Shown: in pieces, positions 52,464 to 60,253 of the stretch
Layout of the letters: each line of letters opens with the position of its first letter
Numbering within the stretch: the first letter of the stretch is position 1
NCBI GenBank assembly: GCA_964219345.1
Contig: CAXPPN010000021.1
Coordinates: forward strand, 31,269 to 95,268
DNA from: UBA3537 sp964219345
GTDB taxonomy: Bacteria; Bacteroidota; Bacteroidia; Flavobacteriales; Flavobacteriaceae
Length of the DNA: 64,000 bases
Direction of reading: 5' to 3'
The notes under the pieces: generated by a model
What the model saw: only the letters and a program-made list of their open reading frames with translations
Database searches by the model: none
What the model was told of the DNA's origin: nothing
Position numbers and translations under genes: made by a program

Positions 52464-52486
52464 AAAATGTTAATATTTGTTTAATT
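52464..52486 (+). promoter_or_regulatory. 23-base light-cluster element, copy 2
   Basis: Core TGTTAATaTTTGTTTAATT preceded by AAAA; one base differs from copy 1 (46812-46834). It lies in the only sizeable gap of the cluster. The TTG of the weak -33 region (52485-52487) overlaps its end. Confidence 0.65.
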
Positions 52487-52512
52487 GTAACAACTCATAG
52501 TCCAACATTGAG

Positions 52513-52520
52513 TATGTTTG
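52513..52520 (+). promoter_or_regulatory. -7 box of promoter 2 of the photolyase cluster
   Basis: TATGTTTG matches TAnnTTTG; the nearest upstream TTG (52485-52487) is 25 bases away, a little long. The TTG start codon of the next gene is 21 bases downstream, similar to the 17-base leader at promoter 1. Confidence 0.55.
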
Positions 52521-52541
52521 AAATAAACAAATTCGTTTACT

Positions 52542-52970
52542 TTGGTTCTAGATACAACACACTACAACAAAGAGCACAAATTATTGATTGATGAATTTGT
52601 GGGTGAATCTTATAGTTTTTGGCAAGCACTGAAACGTGGAGGTGTTGGTTCAAAACGAATGATAGTGGATCAATTCAGTCCGAACTTGAACCATATAACA
52701 AATATTACATCCGATATAAATTATGCGAATATTGAATTACGAAAAAAAGGAATTCTAATTCATATCACTAAAGGACTTAAAAATTTTACTTGGGCCATAC
52801 CATTTTATCAGTTGGTTTTTTACAAAACAAATTTTACAAGCATACATGCTCAAGGGAAATTTATTCATTTTAGAAACTCAAAAACGTTTAAGGAAAATAA
52901 ATCTTTCTTTAAAAATTTGATGGATGCAAAGATAAATTTTGATCAACAATACATTTTACCTCAGTTATGA
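52542..52970 (+). CDS. Conserved-context protein of unknown function
   Basis: I do not recognise this 142-residue protein. It has an alternating hydrophobic and charged pattern consistent with a mixed alpha/beta fold, no signal peptide and no membrane helix; the middle reads IELRKKGILIHITKGLKNFTWAIPFYQLVFY, split here only for length as two strands and a helix-like stretch. The start is TTG at 52542: there is no earlier in-frame ATG after the stop at 52524, and promoter 2 fits this position. It overlaps the TIGR03643 gene by 4 bases. As first gene of the second half of the cluster it may have a regulatory or scaffolding role. Confidence 0.65.
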   Translation: MVLDTTHYNKEHKLLIDEFVGESYSFWQALKRGGVGSKRMIVDQFSPNLNHITNITSDINYANIELRKKGILIHITKGLKNFTWAIPFYQLVFYKTNFTSIHAQGKFIHFRNSKTFKENKSFFKNLMDAKINFDQQYILPQL

Positions 52971-53239
52971 AACTCACAGTTGTTGAAATAGATAGAATCA
53001 TAGAAATGGCTTGGGAAGATCGCACCACCTTTGACGCCATTAAATTTCAATTTGGATTGTCGGAACAGCAAGTTATTGAGTTGATGCGAAACCAAATGAA
53101 ACCAAAAAGTTTTAGACATTGGCGTGCACGAGTTCAGGGAAGAAAGACAAAACATCAGAAATTGCGTGTTTTTGAATCTGGACGATTCAAATGTAGTAGA
53201 CAACGCACAATTTCAAACAATAAAATATCAAAACGTTAA
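52967..53239 (+). CDS. TIGR03643 (DUF2805) family protein
   Basis: The 90 residues match TIGR03643: IDRIIEMAWEDRTTFDAI, then FQFGLSEQQVIELMR and KPKSFRHWRARVQGRKTKH. It looks like a small helix-turn-helix-type basic protein. The family is repeatedly found next to cryptochrome/photolyase genes; its function is unknown. A DNA-binding role would fit the composition. Six bases separate it from folE. Confidence 0.85.
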   Translation: MKLTVVEIDRIIEMAWEDRTTFDAIKFQFGLSEQQVIELMRNQMKPKSFRHWRARVQGRKTKHQKLRVFESGRFKCSRQRTISNNKISKR

Positions 53240-53245
53240 CACAAT

Positions 53246-53929
53246 ATGAATACAAAAACCACAAAAACAAAACGCATCAATGGATTTTCTCACTATGAAA
53301 TTGGAGATGATCATCTATACACTGGGTTGGAAACCCCAATAAAAAAAGATGCCTTTTTAATGAGTGACAGTGAAAAAAAGAAAAAGATTTCTATTTTATT
53401 TGAAGAGATCATGAATGTCATGGGTTTAGATTTAGAAGATGATTCTCTGAAAGGCACTCCTGATCGTGTGGCAAAAATGTATATTGATGAAATATTCTCT
53501 GGGTTGAATCCAAAAAACAAGCCTGAAATAGCTTTGTTTGATAACAAATACCAATACAATCAAATGTTGGTAGAAAAAAATATAACGTTTTATTCTAATT
53601 GTGAACATCATTTTGTTCCTATAATTGGTAAGGCACATGTTGCATACATTTCATCTGGAAAAGTCATTGGGCTATCCAAACTCAATAGAATTGTACAATA
53701 TTTTGCAAAACGCCCACAAGTTCAAGAACGTTTAACCAACCAGATTGGTGAGGAATTGAAAACTACACTAGGAACCAACGATGTTGCTGTTATTATAGAC
53801 GCCAAACATCTTTGCGTTTCGTCCAGAGGAATAAAAGACGAAACGTCATCAACAGTCACTGCCTTTTATAGCGGTGCATTTTCCAGCTCAGCAAAAATTG
53901 CAGAGCTCAATAATTATATAAATTCATAA
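53246..53929 (+). CDS. folE: GTP cyclohydrolase I
   Basis: FolE converts GTP to dihydroneopterin triphosphate, the first step to folates and pterins. The 227 residues carry the zinc ligands C119 and H121/H122 (NCEHHFVP) and C190 (KHLCVSSRG), plus KVIGLSKLNRIV and RPQVQERLT. The gene lies in the middle of the photolyase cluster, suggesting that it makes methenyl-THF antenna for CRY-DASH and the class I photolyase on demand. A second, housekeeping folE may exist elsewhere. It is followed after 1 base by a small gene. Confidence 0.95.
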   Translation: MNTKTTKTKRINGFSHYEIGDDHLYTGLETPIKKDAFLMSDSEKKKKISILFEEIMNVMGLDLEDDSLKGTPDRVAKMYIDEIFSGLNPKNKPEIALFDNKYQYNQMLVEKNITFYSNCEHHFVPIIGKAHVAYISSGKVIGLSKLNRIVQYFAKRPQVQERLTNQIGEELKTTLGTNDVAVIIDAKHLCVSSRGIKDETSSTVTAFYSGAFSSSAKIAELNNYINS

Positions 53930-53930
53930 C

Positions 53931-54155
53931 ATGAGTAAAGTAGAAAAAGGAGAGGAATTTTTGAACAGAAATTTCAAATTTAAAAATACAAGCGAAAGAA
54001 TTGAAGCTTCAAGAGAAGTAAAAGCTTTGATACTTGGAATCAATGAAATATACAAATCAAGCAAAGACCCTAAATTGATGGATTTGATGAAAGACTTGAC
54101 TTTAGTAAAACAAAAAATTGAAAAACGTCTCAAAGGAAGACCTTTAACATCATGA
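53931..54155 (+). CDS. Small helical protein of unknown function
   Basis: The 74 residues are charged and helical (EKGEEFLNRNFKFKNTSER, LILGINEIYKSSKDPKLMD, MKDLTLVKQKIEKRLKGR) with no signal peptide or metal site. No family is recognised. The start follows folE by 1 base and the stop overlaps the dehydrogenase start by 4 bases, so it is translated as part of the cluster. Confidence 0.7.
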   Translation: MSKVEKGEEFLNRNFKFKNTSERIEASREVKALILGINEIYKSSKDPKLMDLMKDLTLVKQKIEKRLKGRPLTS

Positions 54156-54835
54156 AAACAATCATTATTGTCGGCGGAAGTCGAGGGATTGGTAGAGCAA
54201 CTCTTGAAGCGCTTTTACCTAATAATAAGGTAATAAATATTAGTAGGAATGCACCAGATTTTGATCATGTAAATTTAACACATTACAGCTGTGATGTGAT
54301 TTCTGATGAACTTCCAAACATTGAGGTTGCAGACGGATTAATTTATTGCCCTGGAAGTATCAATTTAAAGCCGTTTAAACGATTAAGTTTAGAAGATTTT
54401 AGAACTGATTTCGAAATTAATGTTATTGGTGCAATAAAAAGCATTCAGGCCTATTCACCTGCCCTTATGGGTTCTGAATCGGGATCGATTGTACTTTTTA
54501 GTACAGTTGCTACTGCTATGGGTATGCCATTTCATGCGAGTGTTTCGACTGCAAAATCCGCTGTGGAAGGGCTTATGAAGTCTGTTGCGGCTGATCTTGC
54601 TCCAAAAGTAAGGGTTAATGCCATTGCGCCAACAATCACACAAACAGATTTGGCCGCAAAACTGCTACGCAATGAACGTATGGTAGAAAATACAATACAA
54701 AGACATCCCTTAAAAAAATTCTTGGAACCTAGTGAAGTTGCATCAATGGTTGAGTATTTGATTTCTGATGTGTCAAAATCAATTTCTGGTCAAGTTTTTA
54801 AACTGGATTGTGGGATTGTTTCACTAAAAGTATAA
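54152..54835 (+). CDS. Short-chain dehydrogenase/reductase
   Basis: Classical SDR of 227 residues: the cofactor loop IIVGGSRGIGRATLEAL, CPGSINLK in place of the NNAG motif, the catalytic Ser in IVLFSTVATAMGMPFHASVS and the lysine pair STAKSAVEGL. The usual YxxxK Tyr is replaced: the residue four before Lys is in HASVSTAK, so the Tyr is missing. The enzyme may therefore be impaired or use another acid. Substrate unknown; a pterin or carotenoid role is only a guess from context. Confidence 0.85.
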   Translation: MKTIIIVGGSRGIGRATLEALLPNNKVINISRNAPDFDHVNLTHYSCDVISDELPNIEVADGLIYCPGSINLKPFKRLSLEDFRTDFEINVIGAIKSIQAYSPALMGSESGSIVLFSTVATAMGMPFHASVSTAKSAVEGLMKSVAADLAPKVRVNAIAPTITQTDLAAKLLRNERMVENTIQRHPLKKFLEPSEVASMVEYLISDVSKSISGQVFKLDCGIVSLKV

Positions 54836-54836
54836 C

Positions 54837-55385
54837 ATGAAAAATTTAAAATTATTTTTTCTTTTAACTTGTTTTTCAACATTACATCAAGCGAAAGCAC
54901 AATACAAAACAACAATGAGTATTTACGACATAAATATTAATGCCTTAGATGGCTCACCAATAGATTTAAAGACTTTTCAGGGGAAATATATCTTGTTTGT
55001 AAATGTTGCATCTGAATGTGGTTTTACAAATCAATACGAAGGGCTTCAAAAACTATTTGATACATACAAAGACGATTTGATGGTTATTGGTGTTCCTTGT
55101 AACCAATTTGGACAACAAGAACCAGGAAATTCAGAACAAATTAAATCGTTTTGTCAAAAAAATTATGGGGTCACTTTCTTGATGACTGAAAAAATAAATG
55201 TGAAAGGAAAAGACAAACATCCTTTGTATAAATGGCTAACAAATAAGGATTTGAATGGTAAAAATAACACTTCTGTAAAGTGGAATTTTCAGAAGTATGT
55301 CATTGGCCGAAACGGCGAGTATATTGATTATTTCTATTCGATGACCATACCAATGAGTAGTAAAATCACAAAGTTAATTCAATAA
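54837..55385 (+). CDS. Glutathione peroxidase-family thiol peroxidase, exported
   Basis: A signal peptide (MKNLKLFFLLTCFSTLHQAKA) precedes a thioredoxin-fold peroxidase of normal length. C61 in NVASECGFTNQY is the peroxidatic residue (Cys, not Sec), with IGVPCNQFGQQEPG (second Cys and Gln) and VKWNFQKYVI (Trp, Asn) completing the tetrad. It removes lipid or hydrogen peroxides in the periplasm. Placed in the photolyase cluster, it fits defence against light-driven peroxidation. Starts 1 base after the dehydrogenase. Confidence 0.93.
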   Translation: MKNLKLFFLLTCFSTLHQAKAQYKTTMSIYDININALDGSPIDLKTFQGKYILFVNVASECGFTNQYEGLQKLFDTYKDDLMVIGVPCNQFGQQEPGNSEQIKSFCQKNYGVTFLMTEKINVKGKDKHPLYKWLTNKDLNGKNNTSVKWNFQKYVIGRNGEYIDYFYSMTIPMSSKITKLIQ

Positions 55386-55387
55386 CA

Positions 55388-55555
55388 ATGTTTGGATTAT
55401 TTAGAAGAAAAACTGAAACTGAAAAACTGCAAAATCGCTATAAAAAGCTGATGGCAGAATGGCATAATCTATCATCAGTAGACCGTGCGGCTAGTGATGC
55501 AAAATATGCCGAAGCGCAAGAGGTTTTAACTCAAATTGAAAAATTAGACCAATAA
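55388..55555 (+). CDS. Lacal_2735-type small protein
   Basis: A 55-residue frame, MFGLFRRKTETEKLQNRYKK, then LMAEWHNLSSVDRAASDAKY and AEAQEVLTQIEKLDQ. It matches the small flavobacterial Lacal_2735 family. No membrane helix; mostly helical. The stop overlaps the ATG of tspO (TAATG). Function unknown. Confidence 0.85.
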   Translation: MFGLFRRKTETEKLQNRYKKLMAEWHNLSSVDRAASDAKYAEAQEVLTQIEKLDQ

Positions 55556-56016
55556 TGAAATTTACAGGAACATTAATACTGTTTTTAGTTCTAAATTTTG
55601 GGGCTCTAGGGATTGGTACAATTTTGATGGATAATGGGCCACAGTCCTTGTGGTACACATCTCTAAATCAAGCACCGTGGACTCCAATGGGATGGGTGTT
55701 TGGAGCAGCTTGGACATGTGTTATGATTTTCTTTTCTGTATTTATGACTTTTCTTGTTCAAAATGAAAGCCTAAAAAAAGTATCCCTTTTGTTTGCCATA
55801 CAATTTGTATTGAATATTTTATGGAATTACGTTTTTTTTAATCAACGTCTTACAGGTCTTGGGCTTCTTGTTATCATTCTTTTAACCCTAATTACATTTT
55901 ATTTTTTAATTGCATTCAAATCTACATTAAACAATAATCGATACTTTGTTTTACCCTATTGTTTGTGGCTATTGTTAGCTATATCACTCAATGCATATAT
56001 CGTACTTTATAATTAG
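55555..56016 (+). CDS. tspO: TspO/MBR-family membrane protein
   Basis: The 153 residues form five hydrophobic helices with the tryptophan-rich family pattern: YTSLNQAPWTPMGWVFGAAW and LNILWNYVFFNQRLTGLGLL. TspO binds tetrapyrroles and, in photosynthetic bacteria, controls pigment genes in response to oxygen and light. It is frequently found in cryptochrome clusters. It is coupled to the preceding small gene and abuts the SRPBCC gene. Confidence 0.95.
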   Translation: MKFTGTLILFLVLNFGALGIGTILMDNGPQSLWYTSLNQAPWTPMGWVFGAAWTCVMIFFSVFMTFLVQNESLKKVSLLFAIQFVLNILWNYVFFNQRLTGLGLLVIILLTLITFYFLIAFKSTLNNNRYFVLPYCLWLLLAISLNAYIVLYN

Positions 56017-56484
56017 ATGAAAATATACACTTTACACACAAAGCAGAATCTTCCGATATCTGTTGATGAGGCTTGGCAGTTTTTGTCCAGTCCAGAAAAT
56101 TTAAAAACTATAACACCAGATTATATGGGGTTTCATATTCTTTCTGGAGCAGATCGTGAGATGTTTCCTGGGCAAATAATTCAATACATTGTCACGCCAG
56201 TTTTAGGAATAAAAACCAAATGGGTGACTGAAATTACACATGTCAAAGACAAAGCCTATTTTGTAGACGAACAACGTTTTGGCCCATACGCCTTGTGGCA
56301 TCATAAACATTTTATTCGTCCAATTGAAGGTGGTGTAGAGATGGAAGATATTGTAGATTACAAACTCCCTTTTGGACTCTTGGGTAGACTAGCCCATCCT
56401 ATTTTGGTAAAACCAAAATTGAAGGAAATTTTCGATTATCGTCACAAGAAACTTATTGAACTTTTTGGCTCTTTTAAATCATGA
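56017..56484 (+). CDS. SRPBCC-family (START-like) protein
   Basis: A 155-residue helix-grip fold: LPISVDEAWQFLSSPENLKT at the N-terminus, GIKTKWVTEITHVKDKAYFVDEQ and VDYKLPFGLLGRLAHPILV, typical of cyclase/dehydrase-type SRPBCC proteins that bind hydrophobic ligands. It is a regular companion of photolyase genes in flavobacteria and others; the ligand is unknown. Its stop overlaps the photolyase start by 4 bases. Confidence 0.9.
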   Translation: MKIYTLHTKQNLPISVDEAWQFLSSPENLKTITPDYMGFHILSGADREMFPGQIIQYIVTPVLGIKTKWVTEITHVKDKAYFVDEQRFGPYALWHHKHFIRPIEGGVEMEDIVDYKLPFGLLGRLAHPILVKPKLKEIFDYRHKKLIELFGSFKS

Positions 56485-57782
56485 ATCCAACGGCGCTATT
56501 TTGGTTTAGAAGAGATCTGCGTTTGTACGATCAACATGGGTTATATAAAGCCCTAAAGCATCATAAAAGCGTGCTTCTCATTTTTATTTTTGATCCTGAA
56601 ATTTTGGATAATTTGCCTAAAGATGATGCTAGAGTTGATTTTATTTATAATCAATTAAAAACACTCAATAAAACTCTTGAAAAGTACAATACAGCTATTC
56701 AAACGTATTATGGAAAACCTTTAGATATTTTTCAAAAATTAACCAAAGAAAATAATATTGAAGCTGTATATACAAATCATGATTATGAGCCCTATGCACT
56801 CCAAAGAGACCAAAGTATTGCTGCATTTCTAAAAGGTCATAAAATTGAATTCAACACCTATAAAGACCAAGTAATTTTTGAAAAAAATGAGGTTACAAAA
56901 GACGATGGTTTGCCCTATAAAGTATATACCCCTTATTCAAAAAAATGGTTGAGTTTATTTAAAGAAGATTACATAACGCCCTACCCTAGTGAAACACTCT
57001 TAGGGCATTGTACAAAAGTTAAAACTCCAATTTGGGTAGAATTTAATACAATGGGATTTGTACCATCAAAAGTTAAAATTACACCATACACATTAGATAA
57101 CAATTTGATTAATTTGTATGAAGAAAAACGAAATACACCCTCTGTTGCAGGAACTTCAAGACTAGGACCCCATCTGCGATTTGGAACTGTAAGTGTACGT
57201 GAAATCGTTTTAAAAGCTAGAAAAAGAGAGAATATCACTTTCCTAAAAGAACTCATTTGGCGTGAGTTTTTTATGCAAATACTATGGCATTTTCCTTATA
57301 CAGTTTCCAAAAGTTTTAAACCCCAATATGATGCTATACAATGGAGAAATAACAAAGAAGAATTTGAAAAATGGTGTGCAGGAAAAACAGGTTATCCTCT
57401 AGTTGATGCGGGGATGCGTGAGTTGAATGAAACAGGATTTATGCACAATAGAGTGCGTATGCTTGTCGGAAGTTTTTTATGTAAGCATTTACTAATTGAT
57501 TGGCGTTGGGGAGAGGCCTACTTTGCCCAAAAACTTCATGATTTTGAATTGTCTAGCAATGTAAGTAATTGGCAATGGGTAGCTGGTTGTGGTGTAGATG
57601 CTGCTCCTTATTTTAGAATATTTAATCCCACAACACAGATTACAAAATTTGATAAGGATCATAAATACATCAAAAAGTGGGTACCTGAATATCAGGAATT
57701 CAATTATCCTTCTCCTATAGTTGACCATAAATTTGCTAGAGAACGATGCTTGGAAAGCTATAAAAAAGCTTTGAATAAATAG
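56481..57782 (+). CDS. phr: Deoxyribodipyrimidine photolyase, class I-like
   Basis: The 433-residue protein has an N-terminal antenna domain (ALFWFRRDLRLYDQHGLYKA) and a FAD domain with TSRLGPHLRFGTVSVRE, LIWREFFMQILWHFP, GKTGYPLVDAGMREL, FMHNRVRMLVGSFL, LSSNVSNWQWVAGCGVDAAP and YFRIFNP. The last motifs are those of cyclobutane dimer photolyases rather than DASH. It is the last gene of the cluster, ending 8 bases before the convergent murA stop. The substrate (CPD) is inferred from family. Confidence 0.94.
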   Translation: MNPTALFWFRRDLRLYDQHGLYKALKHHKSVLLIFIFDPEILDNLPKDDARVDFIYNQLKTLNKTLEKYNTAIQTYYGKPLDIFQKLTKENNIEAVYTNHDYEPYALQRDQSIAAFLKGHKIEFNTYKDQVIFEKNEVTKDDGLPYKVYTPYSKKWLSLFKEDYITPYPSETLLGHCTKVKTPIWVEFNTMGFVPSKVKITPYTLDNNLINLYEEKRNTPSVAGTSRLGPHLRFGTVSVREIVLKARKRENITFLKELIWREFFMQILWHFPYTVSKSFKPQYDAIQWRNNKEEFEKWCAGKTGYPLVDAGMRELNETGFMHNRVRMLVGSFLCKHLLIDWRWGEAYFAQKLHDFELSSNVSNWQWVAGCGVDAAPYFRIFNPTTQITKFDKDHKYIKKWVPEYQEFNYPSPIVDHKFARERCLESYKKALNK

Positions 57783-57789
57783 AAATAAA

Positions 57790-59103
57790 CTACATTTCTA
57801 TGCGCTCAATTTTTGCACCAATAGCCTTTAGACGTTCATCAATGTTTTGATAACCTCGATCTATTTGTTCAATATTATGAATTGTTGAAGTTCCTTTTGC
57901 CGAAAGGGCAGCAATAAGCAATGAAATACCTGCTCTAATATCTGGAGAGGTCATTGTTGTCGCTTTTAATTGAGATTTAAAATCGTGTCCAATAACAGAA
58001 GCTCTATGAGGATCACAAAGAATAACTTTTGCTCCCATATCAATTAGTTTGTCTACAAAAAACAAACGGCTTTCAAACATTTTTTGATGAATGAGTACAC
58101 TACCTCGTGCTTGTGTAGCTACGACTAAAATAATACTCAAAAGATCGGGTGTAAATCCTGGCCAAGGGGCATCAGAAATTGTTAAAATAGATCCGTCTAT
58201 GTAGTTTTGAACTTCATATCCGTCTTTGTGAACTGGAATAAAAATATCGTCATCTTTGCGTTCGATTGTAATTCCTAATTTCCTAAAAACGTTTGGAATA
58301 ACTCCCAAGTCCTCCCAACTTACATTTTTAATAGTGAGCTCACTTTTTGTCATTGCAGCAAGTCCAATCCAACTTCCAATTTCAATCATATCAGGAAGCA
58401 TTGTGTGTTCTGTAGCACCGAGTGAATCTACCCCTTCAATGGTAAGAAGATTAGACCCAATACCACTAATTTTTGCACCCATCCTGTTCAACATTTTGCA
58501 AAGTTGTTGCAAATAAGGCTCACAAGCTGCATTGTAAATTGTGGTAGTCCCTTTAGCCAATACAGCTGCCATTACAATATTGGCTGTTCCTGTTACAGAA
58601 GCTTCATCCAAAAGCATGTATGTTCCTCGAAGTTGATTGGATTCTACGCCATAAAAATGGTCTTCTTTGTTGTATCGAAATGTTGCACCCAGTTTTATAA
58701 AACCTTCAAAATGTGTATCTAAACGTCTACGTCCAATTTTATCGCCTCCTGGTTTTGGGATATAACCTTTTCCAAAACGGGTTAGCATGGGACCTACAAT
58801 CATAATAGAGCCTCTTAGACCTGCTCCATCAACTTTAAATTCTGCAGATTCAAGATACTTTAAATCGATATTATTGGCCTGAAAAGTATATGTGCTTTCC
58901 GATAATTGCTCTATAGATACACCTAATTTACCTAACAAACGAATCAGTTTGTTGACATCAATAATGTTTGGAATATTATGAATGGTAACTTTTTCTGAAG
59001 TAAGCAACACAGCACACAAAATTTGTAGTGCTTCGTTTTTTGCTCCTTGTGGTTGGATTGACCCCTTGAGTTGATGACCGCCTTCAATTTTAAATGACTT
59101 CAA
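57790..59103 (-). CDS. murA: UDP-N-acetylglucosamine 1-carboxyvinyltransferase with Cys-to-Asp active site
   Basis: MurA starts peptidoglycan precursor synthesis by adding enolpyruvate to UDP-GlcNAc. The 437 residues have GAKNEALQILCA, AGLRGSIMIVGPML and the active loop PKPGGDKIGRRRLDTH. Where E. coli has Cys115 (GGCTIG), this protein has Asp121. Cys-to-Asp enzymes are active but not attacked by fosfomycin. Otherwise the length and EPT barrel are normal. It ends next to the photolyase cluster and follows the DUF4290 gene after 42 bases. Confidence 0.95.
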   Translation of the reverse strand: MKSFKIEGGHQLKGSIQPQGAKNEALQILCAVLLTSEKVTIHNIPNIIDVNKLIRLLGKLGVSIEQLSESTYTFQANNIDLKYLESAEFKVDGAGLRGSIMIVGPMLTRFGKGYIPKPGGDKIGRRRLDTHFEGFIKLGATFRYNKEDHFYGVESNQLRGTYMLLDEASVTGTANIVMAAVLAKGTTTIYNAACEPYLQQLCKMLNRMGAKISGIGSNLLTIEGVDSLGATEHTMLPDMIEIGSWIGLAAMTKSELTIKNVSWEDLGVIPNVFRKLGITIERKDDDIFIPVHKDGYEVQNYIDGSILTISDAPWPGFTPDLLSIILVVATQARGSVLIHQKMFESRLFFVDKLIDMGAKVILCDPHRASVIGHDFKSQLKATTMTSPDIRAGISLLIAALSAKGTSTIHNIEQIDRGYQNIDERLKAIGAKIERIEM

Positions 59104-59145
59104 TGGAGATGTTTTTGGTGATTAGTTATTTTTTTGTTTGCCCTT

Positions 59146-59796
59146 TTAGTAACGTTTTCGGTTTCGATTATTCTTTTTCGATTTATTTGATTTCTTGTAA
59201 TTGTTCTTCTTGTTTTGCATTTTAATCAATGCTGCAGAATCAGCCAATTGTTCTTCTGTATTTCTGATATCAATAGTTCCTTTGGAGAGTTCGTAAAGGT
59301 GATTTAAAATGACAACATCTTCAACCGTATCTTTATTCCAGTTTAGGAAAGATTTTTTCATATGATTGGCAATGGTAATAACCAAAGCATTTTTCATATC
59401 ACCTTCTTCCCAAGACGATGCAACATCAATCATTGTTTTGATATTGTTCCCATAAAAACGATACTTAGGATAATTTTGTGGATAATGTAATAGATCGGGT
59501 TTTGTATTTAAAATTTCCTCCGATGGTTTTTCAAAGGGAGAATCGGCATCGAGTTTAAAACCAGACATGATAAAAAGCTGATCCCACAGTTTGTGTTGAA
59601 AATCAGGGACATCACGCAAGTGTGGTTGCATATTACCCATAACAGAAATGATGGCTTTGGCCAATCTATTTCTTTCATCTTTGGAGTCTTGAGAAACGGC
59701 ATAATTTATCATTTTTTGAATATGTCTTCCATATTCTGGAATGATAAGGTGTTCGCGTTCTGTATTGTATTCGAGTTGGTCTGTTAAGGGTGTCAT
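59146..59796 (-). CDS. DUF4290 protein
   Basis: This 216-residue protein begins LEYNTEREHLIIPEYGRHIQ and continues SVMGNMQPHLRDVPDFQHKL, KYRFYGNNIKTMID and a highly basic C-terminal tail (KNNYKKSNKSKKNNRNRKR). It belongs to the Bacteroidota-only DUF4290 family, commonly just upstream of murA, as here. Soluble, function unknown; the basic tail suggests contact with nucleic acid or ribosome. Confidence 0.88.
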   Translation of the reverse strand: MTPLTDQLEYNTEREHLIIPEYGRHIQKMINYAVSQDSKDERNRLAKAIISVMGNMQPHLRDVPDFQHKLWDQLFIMSGFKLDADSPFEKPSEEILNTKPDLLHYPQNYPKYRFYGNNIKTMIDVASSWEEGDMKNALVITIANHMKKSFLNWNKDTVEDVVILNHLYELSKGTIDIRNTEEQLADSAALIKMQNKKNNYKKSNKSKKNNRNRKRY

Positions 59797-59866
59797 TAAA
59801 TAAATTTATGTTATTGTTTTGCAAAGTACAAAAATTAAACAAAAAAGTGAATTATATACTAAAGGA

Positions 59867-60160
59867 TTACAAAGAAATAACACCTTCAACGTCACGGCTA
59901 ATTTGCTTGTATTTTTCAACAACTGCCTCTGGATCTTTCATCACAACATGAATTGAAATACTTACATAGTTTCCTTTTTTTGAGGCAGTACTATTGATGA
60001 CAGCTCCCATATTATCAAAAACAGATTCTATTGTATCAATTTTATGTTGTTCTGAAGGGATAATAAATTTAAAAAGATAAGCTGTTGGCCACGAAGATGT
60101 TTCGTAAAGCTGTGATTTTAATTTTGTATAAAATTCTGTCGAATTGTTTGAACTTTGCAT
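59867..60160 (-). CDS. DUF493 family protein
   Basis: The 97 residues match DUF493 (YbeD-like), an ACT-like regulatory fold: YLFKFIIPSEQHKIDTIESVF and GNYVSISIHVVMKDPEAVVE. I start at ATG 60160 (MQSSNNSTEF); a TTG seven codons upstream lies inside the -7 box and cannot be the start. Role unknown, possibly a small-molecule sensor. Confidence 0.85.
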   Translation of the reverse strand: MQSSNNSTEFYTKLKSQLYETSSWPTAYLFKFIIPSEQHKIDTIESVFDNMGAVINSTASKKGNYVSISIHVVMKDPEAVVEKYKQISRDVEGVISL

Positions 60161-60178
60161 GATCACTAAGTTATGCTG

Positions 60179-60186
60179 CAAATATA
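60179..60186 (-). promoter_or_regulatory. -7 box upstream of the DUF493 gene
   Basis: Minus-strand TATATTTG matches TAnnTTTG, 18 bases before the ATG at 60160. It excludes an upstream in-frame TTG start. Confidence 0.5.
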
Positions 60187-60253
60187 CATCAACTCATATT
60201 TTTTATTTAACTTTTAAATCACGAATTTTACAGAATTAAGACATATACGTTAG

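Noticed and set aside
57779..57801. Inverted repeat ATAGAAAT/ATTTCTAT between phr and murA
   Set aside because: Only weak A:T pairs and no T-run; too poor to call a terminator.
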